Positions 24,754-36,713 of a DNA stretch of 64,000 nucleotides are shown here, piece by piece. A program made the position numbers and the translations under genes. Source of the stretch: Cardinalis cardinalis (lineage: Eukaryota > Chordata > Aves > Passeriformes > Cardinalidae); NCBI GenBank assembly GCA_014549065.1, contig JACDOX010000001.1, positions 4,765,481-4,829,480 of the forward strand, in the 5' to 3' direction. The stretch's first letter is position 1. Every line of letters begins with the position of its first letter. The notes beneath the pieces are model-generated. The model saw nothing but the letters and a program-made list of their open reading frames with translations. It ran no database searches and was not told where the DNA came from.

Positions 24754-27700
24754 AAGGAGAAAGAAACAATAGGGAGCTAAACATGTACAAGAACATGAAA
24801 TGTGGCTGTATGTGTCACACAAGTTTTTCTTCAATTTGGAATCCTAATTCTGCTTTCCAAAATGTAAAGGCCTTGTAGATAGGTATATAAATCTATAGCA
24901 GACAGGCTGTGTTTGAGCTGGAAATCTGGAACTAGAAACTGATGAAAAATCTTTGTTATTCTCAGCTCCAGTTGGCTGAGGGACATGATTTGATCAGTCC
25001 TCTCTGTGAGGACATGGATAGATAACCCAGTACAAACTGTAATCCAGGAATTTGAAATGGCAAGTATTGTGTTAATAAACAGGCAGGGAATGTATGACTG
25101 AATGACTTGGGACTTTGTGGTTAAACAGCTGAAGAGATCCTTGAATCTGATACAGGCTTTGCAGTACAAGTATTTTTCTTAAGAAATACAGGTGAGGAAT
25201 CCAGAGGAAGTAGAAAAAGACTTAGGTTAAAGACTGAGGTTAAATGACAGCTTGATTTCACAGCCATTGCAAATGGTCGCTGCCATCTTCCAGTTCTGCA
25301 AATTCACAAATTTGTAAAATGTATTTATTCGTCCTTCCATGTGGGCAGCATCATATACACATTGCATAAAACCAACTGTAAATACTGACTAGCTTGCCAT
25401 TGGTGACTGGACTAATTTCATGGTTTAGGAATGGTGTTCCCCTATTCAGTACTCCCATTAAAAACTACGAGCTGCTCCCCTTCTCTCTCTGGTGGGAGAA
25501 AAAAGCAGAAATCACGCATTGAGATAAGAGCAATTTACTGGAAATAGCACTGAGATACGGAAAAAGTAACAGCAACTAAAGTAATAACAAAAATANACAA
25601 AGANAGGGTGATTTACATGCCAAATGCTCATGAAACCCAAGTCGAGGAAAACAAAGGTAGACAGACCCTATGCATTCCGTGCTTACTCCTTCTTGGAAGA
25701 AAGAGCCCNTTTCCCCCATCCCTGGCTTTTCAGATGTCCCTGATGTAAAATGGTATTGAATTCCACAAGGTCTATGCCACACCCCACCCCACTGATCTGG
25801 GCCAGAACCAGGACAATTCTAAACAGCTTATATATACTTATATAAACTAATTTATACTTNTATAGAAAGGACACATGCTTTCCCATGCTTGCTACNAGTT
25901 CTAGTCTGTTATTTGGCTTGNAATACTTNATTCAGTATTGTTTGCTATAACATGTATTTACATTTTCTTTATAAAAGCAGCCTTTGTCACTTAGTACCAG
26001 GATTTGGTATCTCTGGCTATTTGGGTTGCTACAGGAAAAGAATTTTTCCTCACTCTGACATACTTTTTTTCTCCCCCTCTTTATTTTAAGGACTAAATGC
26101 TTGCAAAATATTACTTTTCAAAACAAAACTATTTTTTGCTGTTAAGGAAAATATCTGAAACCACAGTAATTATTTGTCTGTCTCTGAATCAAAAATAGTC
26201 AGGNTGATCCAACCTAGAGGCTGGATGGGCTTAGTGTCAATTTTTCATTTGGTGGGGCTACAAGTTATAAAGAGTACATCATGCAGAAACTGGATAGATC
26301 TGAAAGGAATTAAGCATCAAATTGTTCTGGACTTTGAAAGGTCATGCACATACTGAAGGTAGTGATGATGTCCCTAATGAGCTTGTAATAAGACCAAATG
26401 TGGAAAAGAAGCTTGTTCACTCATCTCATTTTCTTAGGAATTGAAAAAGGGAATTATGATTGCAGCTGTAGGACTTTAGTTAGGACCATTTCAATTTGGT
26501 TCNTGTCAGTGTAATGTGAGATTATCAGTCAGTGCTCCAGGAGTAGATAAATACAATTACCCTTTTGGGATCCAATGGATTAGCAATAAGCACCCTTGAC
26601 ACTTTAAGAGATGCAATAAGATCCAAATAACAAAGAAATTGTAAGATGCTGAATTTTGTCTTGTGCATTGATCAAATTCAGTCAAGTGTATGGTTTTGNT
26701 TTTAAACTGTGATAGTGAAAGACTGCAGCTCCAGGTGGGGCTGTATGTGGCTATGCCAGAATGACAGCACTTCATCTATTATAGCTTCTCCTCACACATT
26801 TACACTGAACAGTGTTTTTGGTAGTGTTTTGTAGCTCTTCCAGCAGGCATTGATATTCCTTGGAGAAGGAGGAATAGGAAATCATGGGAAGGAAAGAGAA
26901 GGGGGTTAAGAAGCAATGGGTTTTTTCCACCAGCAAGTCTCAGTACTGCNCATGTATCCCTGCAGTGTGGCAGTGCAGTCCTCCTGTTGCCACCAGGGAG
27001 AAATCTGTCTTACTAAATGCACTGACTTCAAACAGGAAGAGTTAGTGGTACAAAACCCTGTGTGTAAGCAAGCCCTACACCTCCACTCTCTGTGCTTTGT
27101 TCTTCTTGCTCAACCATTTGTACTTTAATTGTAAAATCCCGCTTTCTTCTGTTGTTTCTCTCTCAGTTATTTTGGCATTGCTGCAAGCTTCAAATTGCTT
27201 CTCAGATGTGCTGTTTTTTGAGTGTGCATTCCTTTACTGGTAGCAAAGACCTATGTATAGAACTTGAGGCTTTGATATAAGTGAGTTACACAATCATATG
27301 GCTTTGAAATCAGGGCAGAGTAACCAGGTTTTTCTTCTTTTATTGACCATTATGAATTTGGAATATATTCTTGTTTGAGAGGTTGGAATAATGTGAAAAG
27401 CAAATACAAGACTGGGAAGCATCTTGTGACCCTCTGGTTGCCAATCTGGGGTCTGGAAGAAATTTTCTTGCACTAGATATTGGCTGCATTTTAATTTTTC
27501 CTTGTAGCTCTGAGCAGGGATCAGGTGGGTCAAATACCACAGATCTCCTGCTCTTTGTTCCAGGAACAGAGTTCATATTGTTACCGAGTAGCTCGTGGTG
27601 ATGTCCAGAACACNCTGGCTGCTTTCCAGACTGGGAGAAGGAAGCTGTACCTGCTTGGAGAGTTCACTTGTTCCGGATGACAGAGATTGAGAAAGTGTCC

Positions 27701-29973
27701 AGGAACAGCAGAGCTGTGAAGGAAGGTTGGTTGTGGCCAGCATGATGACTGGCAGTCTAAGCTGCAAAATGTTGAAATAACTGGTGCCACTGTTTACCAA
27801 AGGAGAGTTTCAAGAATGTGTGGGACAGATGTCTTTGAGGTGCGGTTTGAGTATAGCCTGTGCTGCTGTGGAATAGGAAACCTCAGTGTCCTTCCAGCTC
27901 TCCATGGAGCTCTCCAGTGCAAAGCTTTCTAATTGCAAATGCATCCATCAGCTCTGAGTGCTGTTCTTATCCACTGAAGTGCTCCTCAGGAACGGTAATT
28001 CTAGGTCAGCTAATCCCCTTTGACAGAGTTACAGTGTCCTGTGGGCAAAGCGGTCAAGGCCAGGCCATATGCATTTCANTTTTTTTTCCCCTCATTTTCT
28101 GTGTTCAGACAGCATAAAGTAATTCCTGATTTTGGGAATTTGGGGTTTCAGCAGCCAGAAGTTTATGTAGAGNAATATAAGCATTAATAAACCAGATAGA
28201 TTAGCACAATAAATAACAAGCTGATCTAGTANACTAGATTTATTAGTTAACAAAATAACTTAATTGGGATATTTAAGGGAAAGTTGGCTTTTTGTGTAAA
28301 TCAATATATTCTGTACAGGCTGCAAGGCAAGTGATATTCATCCATTTAATGTTTTTTTTTTTTGTTTTGCTTTTAATATTTAAGCATAAATCAACTCAAG
28401 AGGGAAATTTCAGAAACAAGCAGTTCATCAAGTGTATGGATTGGTCCAGATGGAGTCAGATATTCNAATCAAGCCTTCAATCAAGGGGAGTTATGTGATT
28501 GATACTTGAGAAGAAACTCAACTTGAGGATATATTGAAGCTTATTCACTCATAAGGCAGGTTTTCTTTAAAGTAATGTAATGCTCCATTCTGACATATCA
28601 GAACTAATTGAGACAAATATGCTGGGAAGATCCTGAGTTGCTACCTCTGGAAGGAAGCAGGAAAGTAGTCCTGCTCAAGTAGTCCAGTTGCCTTTCTTTG
28701 TGTTTAAATCACTGCAGTTTCTCCTTATTTAGATCAGGATTAACATCACACAGACCAGACTGGAGAGAACATATATTCCTTGTTTCCCTGGAAGGGCCCC
28801 AGATGCTGAAGCTGTCACATAAACTCATTGCTTTTTAAAAATAAGATTAAGCCAAATGAGAACTACTACAAACTGCATTTTTGTTAAAGGANCTTTTAAT
28901 GTTTTCTATCTCTGTATGTCTCTTCCTCTGAGTTGCAGATCTGTGCTTCCAGTTGAGGGTGGGAAGCAAGGGATCACATCACTTTTTAAATGTGGGACTC
29001 ATGAAGAATCTGGATGCACATCCCTCTGCATTGCTTTGACATTTTATATCATCCTTGGCTGTTGAACAGTGGGTTCTGGGCTTGCCAGTGGCCTGGTTAT
29101 TCCTATACTTCACTTCAGTCCTGGTTTGTGCTCTCTGTATGAAAGGCCTGTGTCAAGTAGCAACAATCTGAATTGTAGGTTGAAAATTGGCAATAGCAAA
29201 GCACCAAGTGCTTGGAGGAAGCTGTACAGGTAGAACAGGATGGGTTGCTTGGAAAGAGATGCTAAAATTGGGGAAAAGAATNAAGAAATATCATCTGAGA
29301 ATAGCTGTGGAAGGACCATAGCCAAAACTACAGACTTCCAAAGTTTAGATTGTTTGAATCCTCTGGGGATCCAGAAAGAGTCTCAGCTTCTGGCTCCATC
29401 TCTGTAACTGTAGGACTGTGGGTTCAGATCCAGACTTTTCATCTGTTTCTTATGTATGTAATAGCCTGAACCTTAATCTTGGACATAACACCCTGAACTT
29501 TGGAGAAAACTGCAGCTGGGTCTTTGTCATAGTTTTTAGAAAGCTGTTGTGGACTAGAGCAAGGTTCTTGCAGTAATGCTGAGAGGCTTAATGTTCAGCA
29601 AGCAAGGGGTCATGGCTGGAGAGAGCATAATGCTATTCAAAAATATTGAAAAAATATAGAAAGAATTGTGTGCACAACCTCCTGCCTTTGCTCTACCCCT
29701 GTGTATTCACCTCCAGCCCTCCCCAAAAATGTTGTCTAAATCAATTCTTAATATGCAGTATTTGCTGAAACATGGTGTANTTGGCTGAATAGATACAGAC
29801 AGTTAAGTCTATCAGTCAGCACTCATGTTTTTGACCTGATAACCTAATTTTTATAACCAGTCTAGAACTACATAGAGTTTTAAAAACCATTCCAGAACTT
29901 TATCCATCAATAAAATAGATCAGTTGTATGAATAAACAGGAAAAAGTTGTGTAATGGTGCAAGATGATGCTCC

Positions 29974-30655
29974 TNGAATCACAGNATCATAGAATATCCT
30001 GAGCTGGAAGGGACCCACTAAGATCATCAAAGGCCACNTCCTGGCCCTGGATAGGATGCTCCAAGAGTCATACCATGGGCCTGAGAGCATTTTCCAAATG
30101 CTTCTTGGACTCTGTCATGTTTGGTGCTCTGACAACTTCCNTGGGGAGCCTGCTCCAGTGCCCAACCACCCACTGGANNAAANACATTTTCCTAATATCC
30201 AACCTAAACCTCNCCTGACAGAGTCAAGCCATTCCCTTGAGTCCTGTCACTGGTCACACAGAGAGGAGACATCAGTGTCCCTCCCTCCTCTTCCCCTCAT
30301 AAGGAATTTGCACACTGCAATGAGGTGCCCCCTCAGTCTCCTCTTCTCCANGCTGAGCAGACCAAGTGACCTCAGCCACTCCTCATCAGGCTTCCTCTTC
30401 AGACCCTTCACCACCCTTGTGACCTCCTTTGGATGCTCTGNAAGAGCTTAATGCCTTTTTTACATTGTGGTGCCCAAAACTTCTCATAGCACTCGAGGCG
30501 AGAAGAGCAGGACAATCCCCTCCCTTGCCTGGCTGGCAATGCTGTGCCCCTAGGACAGGGTTGGCCCTCCTGGCTGCCNGGGCACTGCTGGCTCATGTTT
30601 AACGTGCCACCAAAGCCCTGGGGCCCTTCCTGCAGTGCTGCTCTCCAGCCCCTTG
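29974..30655 (-). mobile_element. CR1 LINE 3' end, minus strand
   Basis: On the plus strand it begins 'gaatcacagnatcatagaat', the reverse complement of a CR1 3' terminus, then 'ctggaagggacccac', 'gcctgctccagtgcccaacc', 'cctctcctcttc'-type and 'cctcatcaggcttcctcttc' phrases of CR1 run in reverse. The tail (GGGTCCCTTCCAGCTCAGGATATTC sense, written here in two parts: GGGTCCCTTCC and AGGATATTC) differs from that of the plus-strand copies, so this belongs to a different CR1 subfamily. It has many Ns and stops, is 5'-truncated, and its 5' end lies about 19 bp from the 3' end of a tRNA gene. Confidence 0.92.
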
Positions 30656-30661
30656 CTCAGC

Positions 30662-30665
30662 AAAA
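30662..30665 (-). terminator. RNA polymerase III terminator (TTTT)
   Basis: AAAA on the plus strand gives TTTT on the minus strand, 8 bp past the 3' end of the tRNA-Ala gene. Four Ts are the minimal Pol III termination signal in vertebrates. Confidence 0.75.
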
Positions 30666-30673
30666 TGGGATGC

Positions 30674-30746
30674 TGGAGAATGCGGGCATCGATCCCGCTG
30701 CCTCTCGCATGCTAAGCGAGCGCTCTACCATTTGAGCTAATTCCCC
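30674..30746 (-). tRNA. tRNA-Ala (anticodon AGC)
   Basis: The 73-nt minus-strand gene folds into a complete cloverleaf. The acceptor stem is GGGGAAU/AUUCUCC and includes G3:U70, the alanine identity wobble pair. The D arm is GCUC/GAGC with G18G19 and A14/A21. The anticodon arm is CUCGC/GCGAG around UUAGCAU (AGC at 34-36). The T arm is GCGGG/CCCGC with loop AUCGAUG, as in known vertebrate alanine tRNAs. The discriminator is A, and CCA is not encoded, as in eukaryotes. A-box (TAGCTCAAATGG) and B-box (GGATCGATGCC) promoters are intact, and TTTT follows 8 bp downstream. There is no intron and no mismatch in any stem, so the gene looks functional. It reads GCN alanine codons in cytoplasmic translation (inosine at 34 expected). 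It stands alone in the window and abuts a CR1 fragment. It is too intact and lacks the tail expected of a tRNA-derived SINE. Confidence 0.96.
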
Positions 30747-30768
30747 CTGTGCGCAGGCTATAAAAGAA

Positions 30769-30830
30769 ATAACTATATAATATATATAATAAAAATGGCT
30801 ATTGTATGAATAATAATAATAATAATAATT
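30769..30830. repeat. AT-rich / (TAA)n microsatellite
   Basis: An ATATAAT-type tract is followed by about seven AAT units at 30809-30830, just upstream of the tRNA gene in its own orientation. Simple sequence. Confidence 0.85.
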
Positions 30831-31893
30831 CTTGATTTCTGGGAAGTGAATGTGCAAATCCCGTTCATTGTCTGACACTTGTGTCTGTATATCTAACTCC
30901 TTGCATTTGGGATGGAATGTTGTGTATCATATCAGCAATTACCTGCACAACTGTGCTACATTTTGGCTTAGCTCTTCAGTGTAGGTTGGTTTGATGACTC
31001 CTGGGTTCTCTTCACGACTTCATTCTTAGTTTTGTCCAAGTCATTAATACCTATTACTCCTTTTCCCCCATTTATTATATGACTAATATTTTACTTGCCG
31101 GGTTTATGGAGTGAATGCAGCCTTAATTTTGAGAAATTATATAAGACTAGAGTTCTATAAGTGTGGCCTTTTAATCTGAAATATCTCAGTGTGTCTTTCT
31201 GTGACCTATACTTTTGACTTTTGCTAGAAGGGTAATTTTATTGTGCTTGGAAAGCCATGAAGACAGTCATGCTGTTNGTCCTATTTCTTCAGAGTGTGGT
31301 AAATCTGGCAGCTTCATGCTTGAGATTGGCATAAAGTAAATGGTCATACTAAGGAAGGTTGCTAGAGCTTTTTTGTGGGAAAGTAGTTGCTGCAGAACCT
31401 GACAAAATTAATCTGGGATGAAAAGAATGTTAAAGCATTTTCAGAAAACATCACCACTGGCAAAAAGATTGGTTTTTTCCTCTTATATCCAGGTGCAGAG
31501 GAGCTTTGTATGGCAGGATGATGGGTTCGATTCTTGTTTCCTTAAGTGCTGTTCAAACTAGTGAATGGGGAGTATGGATTGATGCAGGTCTCNGCTGCCA
31601 TTGGAGTGGCCTCATTTTTCAGTTTTAAGACTGACCATCCCTCTCACTGTGATAATGGTAAGTATGTAGAGTTTTCAAGTATTTTTGTGGCCAAGGTTGA
31701 GTTGAGCTTTTGCTGCTGCAGCTAAATAAAGCACTGGTACCCTGTGAACAGTGAACCAAAGATAAATAAAGTCTTGGCCTGTCTGTTTCTGGTTTGCCCA
31801 AGGAGGGTTTTTTGTTTTGTTTTATCTGGGAACTTTTACTTGTGGATTGTAAGTTTGGAAGTAACACTTTGACTGAGAAATCCGACCATCTCT
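30831..31893. other. Unique non-coding sequence
   Basis: I see nothing recognisable in this stretch apart from the 6-bp duplication (31888-31893) at its right edge, which belongs to the next LTR. Confidence 0.55.
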
Positions 31894-32177
31894 TGTTGTC
31901 ATCTTATTGCGAAGCTCCCATACCTTCTCTGTGATTTCTCATGGGCATCTCCNCACAGCACTGACTCCTTCTTCTNCACAGCACAACCAACAAACTCCAT
32001 CTCTCTCCTCACCCACCTAACCCACTCTTTGTAGCACTTGTCTTCTTATTGGACACAGCTGTGGCCTATTAAGGGCAGGCNTGTTCCTAATCTTTGGTGN
32101 TTGGTACAGCTGCAACTCCTCAGGGGTGAGACTACCTTCTGCACCATCTTTATTTTCTTACATTCTATCCCTCCACA
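31894..32177 (-). mobile_element. Solo LTR, same ERVK/beta-like family, minus strand
   Basis: Read on the minus strand, the 284-bp element begins TGTGGAGGGATAGAATG and ends AATAAGATGACAACA, so it has canonical TG…CA ends. It aligns throughout with the plus-strand LTR at 4628-4942: both carry 'aggccacagctgt', 'ccaat', 'agagtggg', 'gagtcagtgc' and 'aataagatgacaac'. The flanks are ATCTCT (31888-31893) and GTCTCT (32178-32183), a 6-bp duplication with one change. The TATA position has decayed. There is no internal retroviral region, so this is also a solo LTR. It carries only one copy of the 30-bp end unit. Confidence 0.9.
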
Positions 32178-32183
32178 GTCTCT
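32178..32183. repeat. Target-site duplication of minus-strand LTR (imperfect)
   Basis: GTCTCT here against ATCTCT at 31888-31893, five of six matching. One later substitution is the simplest explanation. Confidence 0.75.
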
Positions 32184-35100
32184 TTTCCTATTTTTAATTT
32201 TTTTTGAGGTTACAGAAATGATAATGCCACCAGTGGTTTACAAAGAAGAAAAGGGGTTTCTGCTGGGTTACAAAACAGCTGTAGGTCACACTGCTTACCT
32301 TGTGAACTCACTTCTGTGGGGATGAGGGCCTTGTACAATTCACCTTTTAATGCTGGGGTTGAGTATGGCCTCGTGGATGGAGTAAGGATTTACAGTATAG
32401 GCAAGTGATCTAATGGGAAACCTCACAGGCCTCTCTGGTCAAGTTATGCCTCATAGATTTCAAAATTTTGGGATTCATTTGGAACACATTTCACATTTCT
32501 GTTTCCCCCTCCTTTCGTAACAGAACNTCTTGAGTCCGTGCTACAATACTTTCCAGGCAGACTTCTGAAAGCTGAAGTGTTTGCAAATAATTTTCTTTTA
32601 CTTAGAGAGGGTGTTTTTGCTCTCCATAATTGCAACACCTGGGGACAGCAAGTTGTAAGGCACAGCTGAAATTCTGCTTAATCAACAGAGAAGTGAAGTT
32701 GAGGTCACAAGGGGGAAGTTTTCACCCTTCCAGGTCAGGACATTCAAGGCCTGTGAGTGTTAGTGTGTGTGGAAATTTCACCCATGACTAAACCCAGACT
32801 TGGCTGCCCAGCTGGTTTTGCCCAAAAGTATCTCATTGAAATCTTTGCAGATGTCAGAATTCACATGGAGTGACTAAGCCTGGATTTTCCCTCCTAGTGT
32901 GCTCTTGCACAGTGTTTGATAAANTGGCTCTTCATTGGCACTCACACCAAGGATTCCATGTTAGTGTTAAGTTGTGTAAATTCTGTAGGAAGCATTTCTT
33001 TTTCTTATATTCTAGCTTGAGAGGTGTTGTGTGTGCAAGAAACCCTCTCTATTGTGAAATAATAATTTGATTGATTATGGAAGAAATACTCCTTCAGTGT
33101 CCTCTTGCTGCTTTAGCACTTACTTATCCATTAAGTAATTAAGTAAAGATGAACTCTGCTATTTCTGCTTCTGGTATTGCTATTATGCATATCTTGGAAG
33201 TTACTGGGTGAATTGTTGGCCAACTAAGTCTGTAAGACTTGAAGAGGGGAAAGTTGATGCCTGCATACTAGATGCAAGTTTTCTGAGAGCCCAAATTATG
33301 ACTAAATGTAATGTCTTTTCCAAAGTAGGCCTGGATTTTNTTGTAATGCCTCAGTACAATTTAAGTATAACTTGTAAACCATTACTTTACAGTCTTTCTG
33401 CAGGTATAAGTCTNTAGGGGCAAAAGCAGTTGATTGACATTTTCCTCAGCTGATGAGGCTGTGCTCTATCACAGACAAACAAGAGGTGACCATATGCCAG
33501 AACACTTGCTGCTCTTAGATGCCAGGAACTGCTGTNCATTCAGCTCTAGTACAGAGGAAATTCCTACATTTTCTTTCCTTCAGTTTCTCCCTACCTTCCC
33601 CACTACCTGTACTTGTTCTCTAAGTGCTTCTGCACATGCACATACAGCATATGCAAAACAATATCTGGAAACTCTTAAGAACTGTAGGGAACCGAGTTGA
33701 AAAGGCCCTAGAAAAATGAGGAGGATTGCATTGCAGTGCGTTCTGAATTCCCCTAGGTGTCATGTTCTAACCCTTCTGAGCCTCTCTCTGCGCAGGCAGA
33801 TTCTGTTTCAATTTATGTTCATCCAAGATAAATAGCTGCATTGCTTGAGGAAATATTAATTTTTGAGGAGAAAAAAGGTCTTGGACATGACAATGCAAAC
33901 ACATAATTAAAAGGTTGTGCCCTCAAACCATAAAATGCACATATTTTTCCTATATTGTCTGATGGGTTCAAAAAGAATTGGAAATGTTTGTTTTGGCTTT
34001 TCACAGCCTTCCATTTGGAAACAGTTATGAATGTGGGACTTGTAGTGAACAGGTTTGTAAGATGCCTTTTCCCTTTTTTTCCCTCATGGCAGACCCCACA
34101 GGCATCTGCCCACCTCTTCTTTCTTGGCTGCCTGTTTCTACCCCCCATGCTGACACTTGACCCTCATCCTCAGCTTTTTGTGGTAGAGGGTAGATGTGGT
34201 GACATTTTTTTTGGCAAGTACAAGGAACAGCCTTATGACTTGCCTTCCCACAGACTTCTGTTTCCCATGTCCTTTTAAGTGTCATGTGTCCTGGGCTTGC
34301 AGGCCTCAGGGTGCTCTAGACCTGGAAGAGGAATAGCTTCTCTCTACAGTGTGTTTGCTCTCTGGCTAATCCTGTATTCTTACCATTCCTTTTATTTTTC
34401 TTCTCAATAAAAATGTCTCACAAGTGTTAAAGAGGAAAGGTGGCTCTGGGCTAGCCTAGTATCAGTGTCTGTGTCCAGTGCTGTTGATGTGCCTATGTGC
34501 CAGCTGAGAGAAGTCTGATTTGCACTAATTTTGATCCTTTGTCCTATGAGCTCTTTTTCCTTCTATTACACATGATAGAAAGCAACCCTGACTCTCTCCC
34601 CTTTCTTGCCTGTTCTGTTCAAACAGAATTAAAGCAGCATATCACTTTATTGGCCCAATTTATTTCTCCAATAAATCTCTTCTGATGGATATGGGAAATG
34701 CAATTAATTCTGAAAAGGTTAAGACTCTAAACCCTTCTCTGAACGTGAAACATCAGGCTTTTGACAGATGCAGACTAAAGGAGAAAAGAGACTATTTCTT
34801 AGGATTTGGAAATGGAAGTGCAATGTCATTGTCTAAATCAAAGGGAAATCTCCTCAGAGGATTAACTCTCCCAAGAGAGGCTCTGTCCCAGAGTTTCCTC
34901 GGGGAATGGTGGGTGTGGCTGCTGTGAATAAACGGGCTGTGCAAAGAGGCATGATGTTGGTACTGAAATATGAAATATACTGATCATCTGATGGGGCTTC
35001 AGACCATTATTACAAGTTGCTTCTTAATGTCTGTCTGAGTCTGCAATATGGCAGATTTTTGTAAAATCATCTGGTTCTTANGACAGCAATGAAGGTTCAG

Positions 35101-36167
35101 AAATGAGGTTTGTTAATGCTTTCTGTTGTTTGACACCTACATTAAAGCAAGATAATAAACTACATTGCTATAAGTGACCACTGTCCTAGAGTTAGGAAAT
35201 TTGGTATGTCTTTGTTATACNCATTCCATTAGTAATGAAAATGAACTTTTCTTTATTGTAATTTGAATANCTCGCTTGCAATGTGTTCTTCTGACATGTT
35301 CCACAGTATTGCTACAGGTCATCTGGACTAAGTGTGATGAAATAGCTCTGGCAGCATGTAGTAACAACTAAATCCTTACCTCTCCCCTCTCNGTGTATTC
35401 CTTCAGTACTTCTAATTTAGGCAAAATGTACTTACCTGAAATTATAGGCAGGATGGATTGTTGGAAATTCTGGGGTTACCCTTCTCAGTTCCTCTGAGAG
35501 AGACTCTCAAGAAGCTTTAGTCCTCCTTTTACAGTAAATTTAAGTGGGACATTGTTTTATGGGTGTGACGTGAGGATACAGCACAGCCAGCCACCCAATC
35601 CAGGTAACTAGAGGGAAGTTATACCAAAATCAGAATGATGATANAAGATGTTAGAAAAATAAGCACAAAACTTCTAAAATGCATGTCAAATTTGCCTGGT
35701 ACTAGTACAGGTTTTTAATCAGACAGCTGCTCAGTGGTTGTAGGATGCAAGATGCTTCATTTGAAACCCTTTGCAGCGATGATGATGCAAGCAGGAGGGA
35801 TGTTTTTCAAAATGCTAGCACAAATATAAGTTCCGAGTCTTTCCTTCTTGAGATGAGTAAGGTAATAGTGCATAGCTGATGTTTGAAGACCAAACAGTGA
35901 AAACAATCTCTGGCTGCTAAACAGACCGTCAGGAAGCCAAGAATCCTCATTGACTTAAATCAAGTTTCTCTTGAGGGAGTCCAGATCTAATGGTTGAGAG
36001 CTCTATTCTACAGGCAAAGATGGATAAACTGTACATTAACTGGGCATGAAAACAGTGATATGTATCAGGCTTGGATTAAATGTGAATATTAATTGGGTGT
36101 AAATTCTCTGGTTTCTTCTTGACAAATGGGATGCTAGAAAAAGCCTGTATAGCTGTGCATTTGAGCC
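32184..36167. other. Unique non-coding sequence
   Basis: No gene or transposon is recognised. Frames up to 109 codons (for example at 33819-34278, open on both strands) have no motif I can name. Confidence 0.5.
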
Positions 36168-36208
36168 TCGTTGTGGGTCCCTTCCAACTTGGGATATTCT
36201 GTGATTCC
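36168..36208 (+). mobile_element. Very short CR1/SINE-type 3' tail
   Basis: The phrases 'ttgtgggtcccttccaactt' and 'gggatattctgtgattc' form the 3' end shared by one CR1 subfamily and the songbird tRNA-derived SINE that borrows the CR1 tail. Only about 40 bp remain. No tRNA-like head is recognisable upstream, so it may be an extremely 5'-truncated CR1 or the relic of a SINE. Confidence 0.65.
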
Positions 36209-36581
36209 TCATTACAGTGAAACAGTAGTGCCTGTTAGCCTTGAGCAGCCCCTTCCTCCATTTGGGTGAGGGNTGTTTCTGCCACCTTGACCTCCTGTTT
36301 TTCCCTCTTCCTATCTGCTCCTTGGGCTGGAAAGTAGGGATGAAAGCAGCTCACAGTGTGAAATGGTTTGTCCCTCCCTGGTTTATCAGTGCCTGCTGGT
36401 GCTTGCTGAGCTGTGTAGGCAACGAGGAGAGCCTGCAAAAGGATCTGGGGGTTACTGCAGGAGGTGCTCTGGCAAAGCTGGCCAGACTTGGAGGTGCAAA
36501 AGGTTTTCAATGCAAACTATGTCTTATGTGAGACTTGTTAATGCACTGGCTGCCTTAGAACTTGCTATGGTAAAAGGAAGG

Positions 36582-36713
36582 CCAAGGTCAGGTTGGATGG
36601 GGCTTTGAGCAACCTGGTCTAGTTGAAGGTGTCCCTGTCCATGGCAAGGGGTTTGGAACTGGATGATCTTTAAGATCCCTTCCAACTCAAATCATTCTAT
36701 GATTCTGTGAAGG
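36582..36713 (+). mobile_element. CR1 LINE 3' end
   Basis: It starts 'aggccaaggtcaggttgg', then 'ggggctttgagcaacctgg', 'gaaggtgtccctgtccatgg' and 'gatgatctttaagatccc', and ends 'attctatgattctgtgaa'. This is the same subfamily type as the copies at 4943, 20226 and 49686. Only the last ~130 bp are present. Sequence from about 36420 (…ggatctgggggt…) may be an older CR1 piece, but I could not support this. Confidence 0.93.

Larger units (their letters stand above)
20601..29973. other. Unique non-coding sequence
   Basis: No gene or transposon is recognised. It holds a GGA-rich patch (21375-21400), a run of 14 G (24740-24753) and the longest open frame of the window (minus strand, 22996-23475, 159 codons), which matches no family I know and is within chance expectation. 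GC-richer islands lie at about 24050-24250 and 27560-27760, without recognisable content. Confidence 0.5.

Noticed and set aside
30674..30746. The tRNA sequence as the head of a tRNA-derived SINE
   Set aside because: The songbird CR1-tailed SINE I recall has an Ile-type head. Here the anticodon is AGC, every stem is intact, a terminator follows, and the adjacent CR1 lies 3' with its own 5' end, not its 3' tail, facing the tRNA.
31523..31535. GGTTCGATTC, a B-box-like tRNA word
   Set aside because: No A box or cloverleaf can be formed around it on either strand.
36400..36581. Possible extension of the CR1 at 36582 upstream (ggatctgggggt…)
   Set aside because: Only one short phrase resembles CR1, and the intervening sequence does not follow ORF2 order.
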